A stretch of DNA of 64,000 nucleotides, from assembly GCA_009649675.1 (NCBI GenBank), contig WJPL01000001.1, forward strand, positions 578,469 to 642,468. The letters run 5' to 3'. This DNA is from Alphaproteobacteria bacterium HT1-32 (GTDB taxonomy: Bacteria > Pseudomonadota > Alphaproteobacteria > Rhodospirillales > HT1-32). Below, one piece after another: positions 9,328-17,418 of the stretch (position 1 is the stretch's first letter; every line of letters begins with the position of its first letter). The notes under the pieces were generated by a model. It searched no databases. It was given only the letters and a program-made list of their open reading frames with translations, and had not been told where the DNA came from. The position numbers were made by a program, and so were the translations under genes.

Positions 9328-10299
9328 ATGGCGGCAAGATTACGTCGACGCATCCATCTGTTGCTGGAGAATACGGACCAGCGCAATCTCTGGGGACGGC
9401 GTTTGCAGAGCGCCCTGATCGCCCTGATTCTCATTAATGTTTTCTGCGTCATCTTTGAATCCGAACCCAGCATCTATGCTGACTATTCGGATGCCTTCAC
9501 CCTCATCGAGATTCTCTCCGTTCTGATTTTCACGGCTGAATATGCTGCACGGGTCTGGATCTCGGTTGAAGGCACGAAGGCCCGGTCTGCCAGACCACTG
9601 AAGACCCGGCTGCGTTATATGCTGACTCCGATGGCGCTGATCGACCTGGCTTCCATCCTGCCGTTCTGGCTGCAGTTCATCACCGGTGTTGATCTGCGCG
9701 TGCTGCGGGCATTGCGTCTGCTGCGGATTTTCAAGCTGACCCGCTATGCGCCGGTGGTCAGCCTGTTTCTTGATGTGCTGCGGGAAGAGGCGGAATCCAT
9801 CGCCGCAGCATTGTTCCTGCTGCTGGTGCTCATGATGGTCTCCTCCAGCCTGATGTTTCTGGCCGAGCATCAGGCCCAGCCTGAATCCTTCTCGACCATT
9901 CCGAAAACCATGTGGTGGGCCGTTGTCACCCTGACCACCGTCGGCTATGGCGATGTCGTGCCGATTACGGCTGCCGGCAAGATCATTGCCGGGGTTTCAA
10001 CGATTCTTGGTGTCGGTATGGTTGCCCTGCCAACCGGTATCCTGCTGGCCGGATTGCAGGACCAGATTCATCGCCGTCGCGAAGCCTTCCGCAAGCGTGT
10101 AAACCGCATGATGATGGTCGGGGAGTTATCGGCGCGGAAGCGGGCCCAGCTGGAGAAACTGCGGGAGGAACTCGGCGTCGATGAAGATGTCGCCGCAGAA
10201 ATTCTGTCACGCCTGAAGGCCGAGGAGGACCGTGTCTGTCCACATTGCGGGAAACCGGCGAAACTCAAAACCATCCCTGACGCTGACGACATTCCATAG
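9328..10299 (+). CDS. Voltage-gated-type potassium channel (ion transporter family)
   Basis: A 323-residue six-helix cation channel. S1-S4 span residues 25-140, with the arginine-rich S4 VLRALRLLRIFKLTRYAP (about 125-142) as voltage sensor. S5 is near 158-180, and the pore loop TLTTVGYGDV (selectivity filter TVGYGD at 204-209) marks it as K+-selective. S6 follows, then a charged cytoplasmic tail. The ATG at 9328 lies 7 bases after a CGGGGG stretch; an in-frame TTG two codons upstream is less likely. The tail ends in a CPHCGKP motif near residue 304, half of a zinc-ribbon-like knuckle, unusual for this family. Monocistronic. Confidence 0.94.
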   Translation: MAARLRRRIHLLLENTDQRNLWGRRLQSALIALILINVFCVIFESEPSIYADYSDAFTLIEILSVLIFTAEYAARVWISVEGTKARSARPLKTRLRYMLTPMALIDLASILPFWLQFITGVDLRVLRALRLLRIFKLTRYAPVVSLFLDVLREEAESIAAALFLLLVLMMVSSSLMFLAEHQAQPESFSTIPKTMWWAVVTLTTVGYGDVVPITAAGKIIAGVSTILGVGMVALPTGILLAGLQDQIHRRREAFRKRVNRMMMVGELSARKRAQLEKLREELGVDEDVAAEILSRLKAEEDRVCPHCGKPAKLKTIPDADDIP

Positions 10300-10326
10300 A
10301 AAAAGGGCGGTGCCGGAGCACCGCCC
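10300..10326 (-). terminator. Intrinsic terminator of the degP-type gene, shared with the channel gene
   Basis: The 9-bp stem GGGCGGTGC (10305-10313) / GCACCGCCC (10318-10326) has a CGGA loop. Read on the minus strand it is followed by five T residues (complement of 10300-10304), so it fits the end of the minus-strand protease gene best. It also sits directly after the stop of the plus-strand channel gene. Confidence 0.82.
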
Positions 10327-10357
10327 TCATTCAGTCTGTCAGGCGATCAGAACAGGA

Positions 10358-11857
10358 TTATCCCTGTTCAATCCTGAGAGCGACGAAGCGAAGCCCTTCG
10401 CGGCTTTCAACCAGCAGCAGGACGGATTTCTTGCCGTCCTTGCGGGCCTGCTCAACCCGCGCGGCCACATCTTTCGGAGACTGCACTTCCTGTTGTCCGA
10501 CCTCGACGATGACATCGCCCGGACGAACGCCCTTTTCTGCGGCAGAGCTATCACCCAGAACATCCGTGACAAGCACGCCCCGCTGATCCGCCTTCAGTTC
10601 ATACTTGTCTGTCAGCGGTGGTGTTATGGTCGACAGGGTGAGGCCCAGTGACTTGATGGCCTCGTCATCTGCCCGCATTTCGGTCTTGGGCTGATCCATC
10701 AGACCGGCGGTTTCCGCCTCTTCCAGTTCCTCGATGTTCACTTTGACGCTGACCCGCTTGCCCTTGCGCCAGAGATCCACATCAACTTTCGATCCGACAT
10801 CCGTGCCGGCGACAATCCGCGGCAGGCTGCGCATTTCGCCGACTTCCTTGCCGTCGAAGGTCAGGATGACATCACCCGCCTGAATTTTCGCCGCTTCAGC
10901 CGGCCCGCCTTCGATGACACTGGAAACCAGCGCACCCCTGGCAGAGTCGAGACCCAGTGTTTCCGCAATCTCGGGGCTGACGACCTGAATGCGGACACCC
11001 AGCCAGCCACGTTTGGTGCGGCCAAATTCCCGCAGTTGCTTCACCACCGGAATAGCGGTTGAAGACGGCACCGCGAAACCGATGCCGACAGACCCGCCCG
11101 TCGGCGAAAAGATCGCCGTATTGATGCCGATGACATCGCCATCCATGTTGAACATCGGACCGCCGGAGTTACCCCGGTTGATCGACGCATCAGTCTGAAT
11201 GTAGTTGTCATAGGGGCCGGAGCGGATATCACGGCCACGGGCCGAGACGATACCGGCGGTCACTGTTCCGCCGAGGCCGAACGGGTTGCCGATTGCCATA
11301 ACCCAGTCACCGACCCGGCTTTTGGCTGAATCGCCAAATTTCACAAACGGCAGTTTCTGACTGGTTTCAACCTTCAGCAGCGCAATATCCGTCTTCGGAT
11401 CCGTGCCCAGCAGTTTTGCCGGCAGGCGTGTGTCATCCTGCAGCAAAACAAAAATTTCATCGGCGCCATCAATCACGTGATTGTTGGTGACAACATATCC
11501 ATCCGGATCAACGACAAAACCGGAACCGAGTGACTGCGTCTGACGCGGACGGCCTTCAGGACGGTTCTTGTCAAAGAAGTCCTTGAAGAAATCCTCGAAA
11601 GGCGAGCCCGGCGGGAAGTTCGGCAGATCCGGTCCGCCTTCGCCACGTTTGATGGTCTGTGTCGTTGAAATATTCACCACAGCCGGCAACAGCCGTTCCG
11701 CCAGATCGGCGAAACTCTCGGGTGCCGAGCGGGCCTGCGCCACGGTCGTGCCGAGCAGGGCAGCGATCAGCGTCAGTGTGAAAGACCAGCGCAGGAAAGT
11801 GTCCCGCGGAAAGGTCAGGCTTCCGCTATTGCGGGATAGTGCCAGAGCGTTTTGCAT
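10358..11857 (-). CDS. degP: DegP/HtrA-type periplasmic serine protease (Do)
   Basis: A 499-residue envelope quality-control protease. The signal peptide ends near AQARSA (about residue 42). The trypsin-like domain has the full triad His127 (TNNHVIDG), Asp157 (KTDIALL) and Ser231 (GNSGGPMF), followed by two PDZ domains (about 285-375 and 400-495). It degrades or chaperones misfolded periplasmic proteins. The start ATG at 11857 is preceded by GGAGAACAGG. The DUF2065 gene lies 199 bases upstream on the same strand. In many alphaproteobacteria hflK-hflC-DUF2065-degP form one cluster; hflKC are absent here. Confidence 0.96.
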   Translation of the reverse strand: MQNALALSRNSGSLTFPRDTFLRWSFTLTLIAALLGTTVAQARSAPESFADLAERLLPAVVNISTTQTIKRGEGGPDLPNFPPGSPFEDFFKDFFDKNRPEGRPRQTQSLGSGFVVDPDGYVVTNNHVIDGADEIFVLLQDDTRLPAKLLGTDPKTDIALLKVETSQKLPFVKFGDSAKSRVGDWVMAIGNPFGLGGTVTAGIVSARGRDIRSGPYDNYIQTDASINRGNSGGPMFNMDGDVIGINTAIFSPTGGSVGIGFAVPSSTAIPVVKQLREFGRTKRGWLGVRIQVVSPEIAETLGLDSARGALVSSVIEGGPAEAAKIQAGDVILTFDGKEVGEMRSLPRIVAGTDVGSKVDVDLWRKGKRVSVKVNIEELEEAETAGLMDQPKTEMRADDEAIKSLGLTLSTITPPLTDKYELKADQRGVLVTDVLGDSSAAEKGVRPGDVIVEVGQQEVQSPKDVAARVEQARKDGKKSVLLLVESREGLRFVALRIEQG

Positions 11858-12056
11858 TTTAAACCTGTTCTCCAGTCTTTTTCGCCATCCAGTATGCGCA
11901 ATGCCGGCTCAGGATACCAGCCCGCACCCGTGGCGAGTTACAGAGTCTGTTCAGCAGGATCATCCTGCTTCAGGATGATGATATGGCCCCCAATTATGAT
12001 CAATCTAGGGCGTAAAACAGGATTTCACGCGGCAATTTGCAGGATTTTTCAAGAAT

Positions 12057-12242
12057 TCAGGGGCTGATGAGCCAGATAACCAGAATTGCAGCGGTTGCTG
12101 CAATCAGACCACCTGCCCTCAGTTGGGGCGAGGGCACCTCCAGCGCGCGCGACATCATGCGCTTCATGCCGTCAGGAAATGCTGCATACAGCAATCCTTC
12201 GAGGGCAATTGCCAGTGCCAGTGCCGTCAGAAAGAGTGTCAT
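12057..12242 (-). CDS. DUF2065 small membrane protein (YjeT-like)
   Basis: A 61-residue protein with two hydrophobic helices (MTLFLTALALAIALEGLLYA and GLIAATAAILVIWLI) joined by the loop FPDGMKRMMSRALEVP, the DUF2065 pattern. The ATG at 12242 places the first helix at the very N-terminus; an in-frame extension of 10 residues upstream looks non-coding. Function is unknown; the family commonly lies beside hflKC and degP. Only the degP side of that neighbourhood is kept here. Confidence 0.85.
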   Translation of the reverse strand: MTLFLTALALAIALEGLLYAAFPDGMKRMMSRALEVPSPQLRAGGLIAATAAILVIWLISP

Positions 12243-12588
12243 GTGAACTCTCGGGTTATTTTGCCTCTCCAAAGATAGGGGGCGGTGGCCCTGGGGAAAA
12301 GACCACCGCCCCTGGAGGCATCCCGACCATGGCGTTGCCGGGATGAGGATTCGGGCGTAAGCCTTAATCTGCCGGCGGGTTCAGGGGGAAGGAATACCGG
12401 CAGATGTCCATCCTCATGCTGTGAAGATGGGGGGCGAATGTGGCCGAAATTTGCCGCTGGTAAGGTCAATTTAAGGAACCGGAGGAAATCATGTGTCACC
12501 AAGCCGTTACCTCACAGCCATGTGACTCCCGATATCAAGCCTCCGGCAATACTATCCCCGCTAAAGCAACAAACCAGAGGAAACATCC
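12243..12588. other. Intergenic stretch without a recognisable gene (346 bases)
   Basis: The gap separates the minus-strand DUF2065 gene from the plus-strand DUF1223 gene and must hold two divergent promoters. I see GC-rich sequence with overlapping frames but none with a credible ribosome-binding site or protein-like composition, and no convincing remnant of hflC. Confidence 0.6.
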
Positions 12589-13305
12589 ATGCGCCGCGCG
12601 CTGATCGCTGTCGCCCTGACACTGATTATGGGTCAATCCGCCTATGCCGCTGATGAGCGCCTGGTCGTGGTTGAGCTGTTCACCTCGCAGGGCTGCTATT
12701 CATGCCCCCCGGCCGACCGGTTTGCCGGAAAGCTGCGTCAGCGCAAGGATGTCCTGCCGCTCTCCTATCATGTGGACTACTGGGATTATATCGGCTGGAA
12801 GGACCCCTTCGCCCTGCCCGGCAATGATGAACGTCAGCGCGACTATGCAGCAAGCTTCGGTCTGCACAGCATTTACACACCGCAGATGATTGTCGCCGGG
12901 CAAAGCGAAGGCGTCGGTTCAAACGAACGCCTGATCGAAAAGCTGATCAGTGACGTGCAACAGAACGGTCGTTTTGAGGCTGCCCCTGAAATGACAAAGA
13001 ACGGGGATGGCAGCCTGCGTGTTGACCTGCCACAAAGCGGGTTTACCGGGTCGGCAACCATACTCATGGTCGCATTTCAGGGAGAAAAAACGCAGGTCAT
13101 TTCCCGCGGCGAAAATGCCGGCAAAACCCTGACCTATTATAATGTGGTCCGGAAAATACAGCGCCTCGGCCTGTGGAATGGTGAAGCCAGGCAGTTTGAT
13201 CTTGGTCTTCCTGCTGATTTGCCCAAAGGCACTGACGGCTGCGCCATCCTGATTCAGGACCCGGTCAGCGGCGCCATTATTGGCGCCACCCGGATGAATA
13301 TCTGA
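12589..13305 (+). CDS. DUF1223 secreted thioredoxin-fold protein
   Basis: A 238-residue exported protein. The signal peptide is residues 1-20 (MRRALIAVALTLIMGQSAYA). The mature part begins with VVELFTSQGCYSCPPADR, the DUF1223 signature, in which CYSC is a CxxC active-site-like pair on a thioredoxin-like fold; YWDYIGWKDPF and YTPQMIVAGQ are further conserved blocks. The family is abundant in alphaproteobacteria and presumed to be periplasmic redox-related, without a proven reaction. GAGGAAACATCC precedes the ATG. Monocistronic. Confidence 0.92.
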   Translation: MRRALIAVALTLIMGQSAYAADERLVVVELFTSQGCYSCPPADRFAGKLRQRKDVLPLSYHVDYWDYIGWKDPFALPGNDERQRDYAASFGLHSIYTPQMIVAGQSEGVGSNERLIEKLISDVQQNGRFEAAPEMTKNGDGSLRVDLPQSGFTGSATILMVAFQGEKTQVISRGENAGKTLTYYNVVRKIQRLGLWNGEARQFDLGLPADLPKGTDGCAILIQDPVSGAIIGATRMNI

Positions 13306-13412
13306 CAACTATCGCACATCTGCTGCCTGATCCCTGTTGCCACTGCCCGGCGCTCCGTCCTAAAACCATCTGCTGATTGAGCACGCACAAGCCAGACAGG
13401 GGACAGACCAGA

Positions 13413-14099
13413 ATGCTGCCGACAACATATCCGGACAAGGAACTCATCGCCGAACTGACCGCCAAGATGCTGATCGAGGTGGAGGCAGTGCATTTTCGCC
13501 CCGAAGAGCCGTTCATGCTGACTGCCGGCTGGGCAAGTCCTGTCTATATCGATTGCCGCAAGCTGATCTCCTACCCCCGGGTGCGTCATACCCTGATGGA
13601 TTTTGCGTCCTCGGTCATTCTCCGGGATGTCGGTTTTGAAAGCATTGATGCCGTCGCAGGTGGTGAAACCGCCGGTATTCCCTTCGCCGCCTGGATCGCT
13701 GATCGCCTGATGCTGCCGATGCAGTATGTCCGCAAACAGCCGAAGGGCTTTGGACGCGACGCCCAGATTGAAGGCTCCCTGACCGAAGGTTCCCGGGTGT
13801 TGCTGGTGGAAGACCTGACCACCGACGGCGGCAGCAAGCTGAAATTTGCCGAGGCCCTGCGCACCGCCGGAGCTCAGGTTGACCACGCCTTTGTCGTGTT
13901 CTTCTATGATTCCTTCGCCGGAGCCCGTGAAACCCTGGCAGATGCCGGCCTGACCCTGCATGCGCTGGCAACCTGGAGAGACGTTCTGGCCGCTGCCCGG
14001 AAGCATAATTACTTCGATACGGATCGCCTGGACCGGGTGGAAGAGTTCCTCGCAGATCCGATCAAATGGTCAGCTGCCCATGGGGGCCGTGGAGAATAG
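13413..14099 (+). CDS. pyrE: Orotate phosphoribosyltransferase
   Basis: Catalyses orotate + PRPP to orotidine 5'-phosphate in de novo pyrimidine synthesis (cytoplasm). The 228 residues carry the PRPP-binding signature [14 protein letters not shown] near residue 130 and the flexible-loop lysines [10 protein letters not shown], both typical of PyrE. The ATG at 13413 follows AGGGGACAGACCAGA; an in-frame TTG 12 codons upstream lacks support. The next gene is convergent, so pyrE appears monocistronic. Confidence 0.94.
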   Translation: MLPTTYPDKELIAELTAKMLIEVEAVHFRPEEPFMLTAGWASPVYIDCRKLISYPRVRHTLMDFASSVILRDVGFESIDAVAGGETAGIPFAAWIADRLMLPMQYVRKQPKGFGRDAQIEGSLTEGSRVLLVEDLTTDGGSKLKFAEALRTAGAQVDHAFVVFFYDSFAGARETLADAGLTLHALATWRDVLAAARKHNYFDTDRLDRVEEFLADPIKWSAAHGGRGE

Positions 14100-14108
14100 A
14101 CCGCTGGT

Positions 14109-14546
14109 TCAGTAGTTGATTTTTGCCCGGGTTTCATTCAGGCCCGGCTGAACGGTAAAGGCCGCATCCTTGAAAGCCGGGGCGGAAAGCAGGGCACGCG
14201 CATTGTTGGTGAAGCCATAGCCTTCAAGCGGAATGCCCAGCACACCCTGATCGAAATCGCCATTGGCGTTTTCGTCATGATAGAACGCAGCCGCATACTG
14301 ACCGGGTTCCAGATCCGGAACCTCGATCACCGCCGTCGAGCCGGTAATTTTAACCTTCCCACCGGCAATGCGGCGGTCAGAATCGAGAAATCCGTCGGGC
14401 TTGTTGAACAGGGCGATATCGACGACACCCTTATCGCTGCGTAACCCTTCAATATGAATCACCAGCCGCGCTTCACCTGTAGCCGAAGCGAACCAGGCAG
14501 GGAAGCTTCCGAAAACAGCCAGCAAAATGAATAATCTGCGCAACAT
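14109..14546 (-). CDS. DUF2141 secreted protein
   Basis: A 145-residue protein from the ATG at 14546 (preceded by GGGGTCGCT), with a signal peptide ending near AWFASATGEA. The mature DUF2141 domain is seen in LVIHIEGLRSDKGVVDIALFN and in the closing block YAAAFYHDENANGDFD...GIPLEGYGFTNNA. The fold is a small periplasmic or outer-membrane-associated beta sandwich of unknown function. It ends 10 bases from the convergent pyrE. Confidence 0.9.
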   Translation of the reverse strand: MLRRLFILLAVFGSFPAWFASATGEARLVIHIEGLRSDKGVVDIALFNKPDGFLDSDRRIAGGKVKITGSTAVIEVPDLEPGQYAAAFYHDENANGDFDQGVLGIPLEGYGFTNNARALLSAPAFKDAAFTVQPGLNETRAKINY

Positions 14547-14653
14547 AGCGACCCCATATCGGCGGTCCATGCCATCTGGGCAGGAACACTCTGTCCTTCA
14601 ATAGTGCATCGAATACTTTGTCAATCGGCGCGCCGGGCGATAAGTCTCCCCTC

Positions 14654-15250
14654 ATGACACAAAATGGTTATCAACTGGTTCTCGCTTCCGCCTCGCCACG
14701 ACGCCTTGATCTGCTGCGCCAGATCGGCGTGGAGCCAACATCTGTTGCGCCTGCCGATATTGATGAAGCCCCCGGAAAGAACGAGCTTCCGCTAAGGACA
14801 GCCCGTCGGCTTGCCATTGAAAAAGCTGAAGCCGTCGCCGCATCGCACAGGGGTGCCTATGTACTGGCGGCTGATACAGTCGTCGCCTGTGGCCGTCGAA
14901 ATCTTGGCAAGCCCGCGGATGAGGCTGAGGCCCGGAAGTTTCTTGAACTGCTGTCCGGCCGCCGGCATCGGGTACATGGCGGCATCGCCCTGATTGGCCC
15001 GGATGGCCGTCGCCTTGACCGTCTGATTACCACGCAGGTCACTTTCAAGCGGCTTGGTGTCGATGACATCAACTGGTATCTCGCCAGTGGCGAATGGCAG
15101 GGCAAGGCTGGCGGTTACGCCATTCAGGGTCTTGGCGGCGGGCTGATCCGCGCGCTGAACGGCAGCTACACCAATGTTGTCGGGCTGTCGCTTTTCGATA
15201 TCCGGAACATGCTTGATGGCTTGGGGTGGCCGGTCCGTGGCGGCGTCTGA
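14654..15250 (+). CDS. maf: Maf family nucleoside triphosphate pyrophosphatase
   Basis: Hydrolyses non-canonical or selected NTPs to NMP and PPi (house-cleaning). The 198 residues contain the Maf N-terminal motif LASASPRRLDLL, YVLAADTVVA, RHRVHGGIALI and the C-terminal YAIQGLGGGLI. The ATG at 14654 fits family length; an in-frame TTG upstream adds 12 unconvincing residues. No clear ribosome-binding site is seen. The neighbours rng and yacG form a cluster common in Rhodospirillales, usually preceded by infA, which is not present here. Confidence 0.93.
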   Translation: MTQNGYQLVLASASPRRLDLLRQIGVEPTSVAPADIDEAPGKNELPLRTARRLAIEKAEAVAASHRGAYVLAADTVVACGRRNLGKPADEAEARKFLELLSGRRHRVHGGIALIGPDGRRLDRLITTQVTFKRLGVDDINWYLASGEWQGKAGGYAIQGLGGGLIRALNGSYTNVVGLSLFDIRNMLDGLGWPVRGGV

Positions 15251-16652
15251 CCGTCATCTCCTGATCGAGCGTAATCCCGGCGAGTGGCGCCTGGCCGTTC
15301 TCGATGATGGCCGGCTTGATGATCTTGTCATTGAGCGGGATCACGAACCCTCCGGCATCGGTGATATTCTGCTTGGCCGGGTACGCTCGGTCCTGCCCGG
15401 GATCAAAGCCGCTTTCATCGATACCGGGCAGGGGCCGGATGGCTTTCTGCCACAGCAGGATGCCCGCTGGCTGAATCCGGAAAAACCGGACGCTGCAATC
15501 AACACACTGGTCCGGGAAGGCCAGTCGCTGCTGCTTCAGGTTCAGCGCGATGCGGAAAGCACGAAAGGCCCCCGCCTGACCGCCGATATTGGCCTTGGCG
15601 GCCGTTTTCTGGTTCTCCGACCCCGCGGCTCTGCTGTACAGCTTTCCCGGAAAATCACCGCCGACGAAACCCGCACCCGGCTACAGAACAGCCTGACAGA
15701 ACTTGCCGGTAGCAGAGGCTGGATCGTCCGGACAGAAGCCGCCACCGCAGATCCGGATGAAATCATGCTGGAGGCGGAAGGCCTGATCCGGAAATGGCAG
15801 GATATCGAGAGCCGATCCGATAAGCTGAAAGCGCCCGCCTTGCTGGACAGTCCGAACAAGGGTCTGGCCGGTTGCCTGCAACGCCTCGGCCTTGCCGGTG
15901 TCACCCGTATAACCGTTGATCGTGATGCAACCGCCGCTGCCCTGAACGAACTCCGGCTGATCCCCCATATTCCGGTTGATATCTGCCGGGCATCTGCCGG
16001 TCCGCTGGAAACCGAAGGGGCCGCAGAACAGATTGAAGTCCTGACAGGACCAGAGGCAGCCCTTCCCGGGGGTGGCCTGATCCGGATTGAACGGACGGCC
16101 GCAGCCACCACCATCGATGTCGACACGGCGGCAGCCAGTGGTAATAGCACCGCACCTGCCCGGCATGCGGTCAATGAGGCTGCTGCCCGCGAAATTCCGC
16201 GGCAGTTGCGGCTTCGCAATATTGGCGGCGTCATCCTCATTGATTTCATTCTCGACCGGGACCGCAAACCGGGTGACTGCATCATCGCCACCCTGAAAGC
16301 CGGATTCCGGACAGACCCTGAACAGCCGCATATTACCGGCCTGACCCCCTCCGGTCTGGTTGAGGTCATCCGGCGTCGGTCCGGACCAACCCTGGCGGAA
16401 CGGCTGACAACTTCCGGTCCGGCCTCTCCCTCCCCCGTCACAATGGCACTCGACGCTCTCAAAACCCTGCTGCGTCAGGTCCGGGCTGATCCTTCGTTCC
16501 GTCCCGCACTCCGCGCCGGGCGACAGATCATTGACCTGTATCGTGGCGAATTGTCAGACGCCTTGCAGGAAACCGAACGCGCCCTACAGTTCCCCCTGCC
16601 GTTGTCCGTCGACGATACACTTGGCGGGCGCATTGAAATTGATCAGACCTGA
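15237..16652 (+). CDS. rng: Ribonuclease E/G family endoribonuclease (short, divergent form)
   Basis: RNase E/G proteins cut single-stranded AU-rich RNA in rRNA and mRNA processing. This 471-residue form starts with an S1-like RNA-binding domain ([23 protein letters not shown]). It keeps both catalytic aspartates, Asp294 (TIDVD) and Asp336 (GGVILIDF), matching E. coli RNase E Asp303 and Asp346. Two oddities: the residue matching Asn305 is Asp296, and the CPxC zinc-link motif expected after the catalytic region is missing. The start GTG at 15237 follows GGGGTGG and overlaps maf by 14 bases; ATG 15216 is an alternative. Confidence 0.88.
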   Translation: MAASDRHLLIERNPGEWRLAVLDDGRLDDLVIERDHEPSGIGDILLGRVRSVLPGIKAAFIDTGQGPDGFLPQQDARWLNPEKPDAAINTLVREGQSLLLQVQRDAESTKGPRLTADIGLGGRFLVLRPRGSAVQLSRKITADETRTRLQNSLTELAGSRGWIVRTEAATADPDEIMLEAEGLIRKWQDIESRSDKLKAPALLDSPNKGLAGCLQRLGLAGVTRITVDRDATAAALNELRLIPHIPVDICRASAGPLETEGAAEQIEVLTGPEAALPGGGLIRIERTAAATTIDVDTAAASGNSTAPARHAVNEAAAREIPRQLRLRNIGGVILIDFILDRDRKPGDCIIATLKAGFRTDPEQPHITGLTPSGLVEVIRRRSGPTLAERLTTSGPASPSPVTMALDALKTLLRQVRADPSFRPALRAGRQIIDLYRGELSDALQETERALQFPLPLSVDDTLGGRIEIDQT

Positions 16653-16660
16653 AGGAAATC

Positions 16661-16834
16661 ATGGCGTCCAAGAAATGTCCGACCTGCGGCAAGGTCACCC
16701 GTCCGAAATTCCGCCCTTTCTGCTCGCAGCGCTGCGCAGATATCGACCTCGGCAAATGGCTGAAGGAGGACTATCGCCTGCCCAGCGAGGATGAAACCGA
16801 CACGGATGAGTGGGATGGCGGAGAAAACCGCTAA
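16661..16834 (+). CDS. yacG: YacG zinc-binding DNA gyrase inhibitor-type protein
   Basis: A 57-residue protein. A four-cysteine zinc knuckle (Cys6, Cys9, Cys21, Cys25; CPTC...CSQRC) is followed by [15 protein letters not shown] and an acidic tail ending WDGGENR, matching YacG, which binds GyrB and restrains gyrase. The ATG follows GAAGGAAATC, 8 bases after the rng stop. Cotranscribed with maf and rng, and possibly with the tRNA-Phe gene downstream. Confidence 0.95.
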   Translation: MASKKCPTCGKVTRPKFRPFCSQRCADIDLGKWLKEDYRLPSEDETDTDEWDGGENR

Positions 16835-16954
16835 ACGGATTAATTCCCGTCTGTTTCAATAGCTTGCAGCAAGGCGTTTTTATTCACCGAACCGTGCTGG
16901 ACAGCCCCGCCAGCCTCAACTATAAACGCCGCTCGCCTGTTTCTGACAGGCTGT

Positions 16955-17030
16955 GCCCAGGTAGCTCAGTTGGTAGAGCACGTGACTGAAAATCATGGTG
17001 TCGGTGGTTCGATTCCGCCCCTGGGCACCA
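16955..17030 (+). tRNA. tRNA-Phe (GAA)
   Basis: A 76-base cloverleaf. Acceptor GCCCAGG pairs with CCTGGGC, the D-arm contains AGCTCAGTTGGTAGAGC, the anticodon stem CGTGA/TCATG holds the loop CTGAAAA (anticodon GAA), the T-arm is GGTTCGATTCC, and the CCA end is encoded. It lies 120 bases after yacG, the usual synteny in this group. Confidence 0.97.
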
Positions 17031-17180
17031 CTTTCGCTTCATAAGCTGAAGCAATCAACAAACCCTCAGACGACCCGTCAGCCTCAGTTCGTTTCCCAGA
17101 GACGATGAGTCTGTCTGTTATGCTGGCCGGTCAGTTACCGGTTTAATCCGCTTCATCAGCAACATAAGGAGATGCAGGTG

Positions 17181-17369
17181 ATGAAACATACCCCGACGAG
17201 GCTCGTAAAGCTTCGCGATCCCAGCTGGCGTGTCCGGCGGGCACTGGGTCACAAGATCGTCGAAGACAAGACCCGCTACAGCCGCAAGGCCAAACACCGA
17301 AAAGACCTCCGCAAAGACGGAGGTTTTTTTATGCCCGGAGAAGAAAGATCAACACCTGCCGTCTTTTAA
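17181..17369 (+). CDS. ArfA-like candidate: small basic protein with an intrinsic terminator inside its reading frame
   Basis: A 62-residue very basic protein. The ATG at 17181 lies 9 bases after a perfect AAGGAG (17166-17171); the ATG at 17172 touches that site and cannot be served by it. The order LRDPSWRVRR - KIVEDK - RYSRKAKHRK recalls ArfA, whose central part reads DPLFRQRV...SYMRKGKH. As in arfA, an intrinsic terminator (17305-17330) lies inside the frame, so most transcripts should end near codon 50 (DGGFF) without a stop; 12 more in-frame codons follow to TAA. In E. coli this makes ArfA a tmRNA-controlled backup for rescuing stalled ribosomes. What I see: the frame, ribosome-binding site, basic motif and terminator. 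What I infer: the ArfA function. It could instead be an unrelated small basic protein. Confidence 0.7.
   Translation: MKHTPTRLVKLRDPSWRVRRALGHKIVEDKTRYSRKAKHRKDLRKDGGFFMPGEERSTPAVF
17305..17330 (+). terminator. Intrinsic terminator within the ArfA-like reading frame
   Basis: The stem ACCTCCG (17305-17311) / CGGAGGT (17318-17324) with a CAAAGA loop runs directly into seven T residues (17324-17330). It lies about 40 bases before the in-frame stop of the gene, so terminated transcripts would be non-stop mRNAs. Confidence 0.9.
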
Positions 17370-17418
17370 CGGGATGGTCAGGTTGATATCTGCCCGTATC
17401 ACGCCCCCCCCCGGCCGG

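Noticed and set aside
17172-17180. Start of the ArfA-like gene at the first ATG (17172)
   Set aside because: The AAGGAG site abuts this ATG directly; the ATG at 17181 has ideal spacing.
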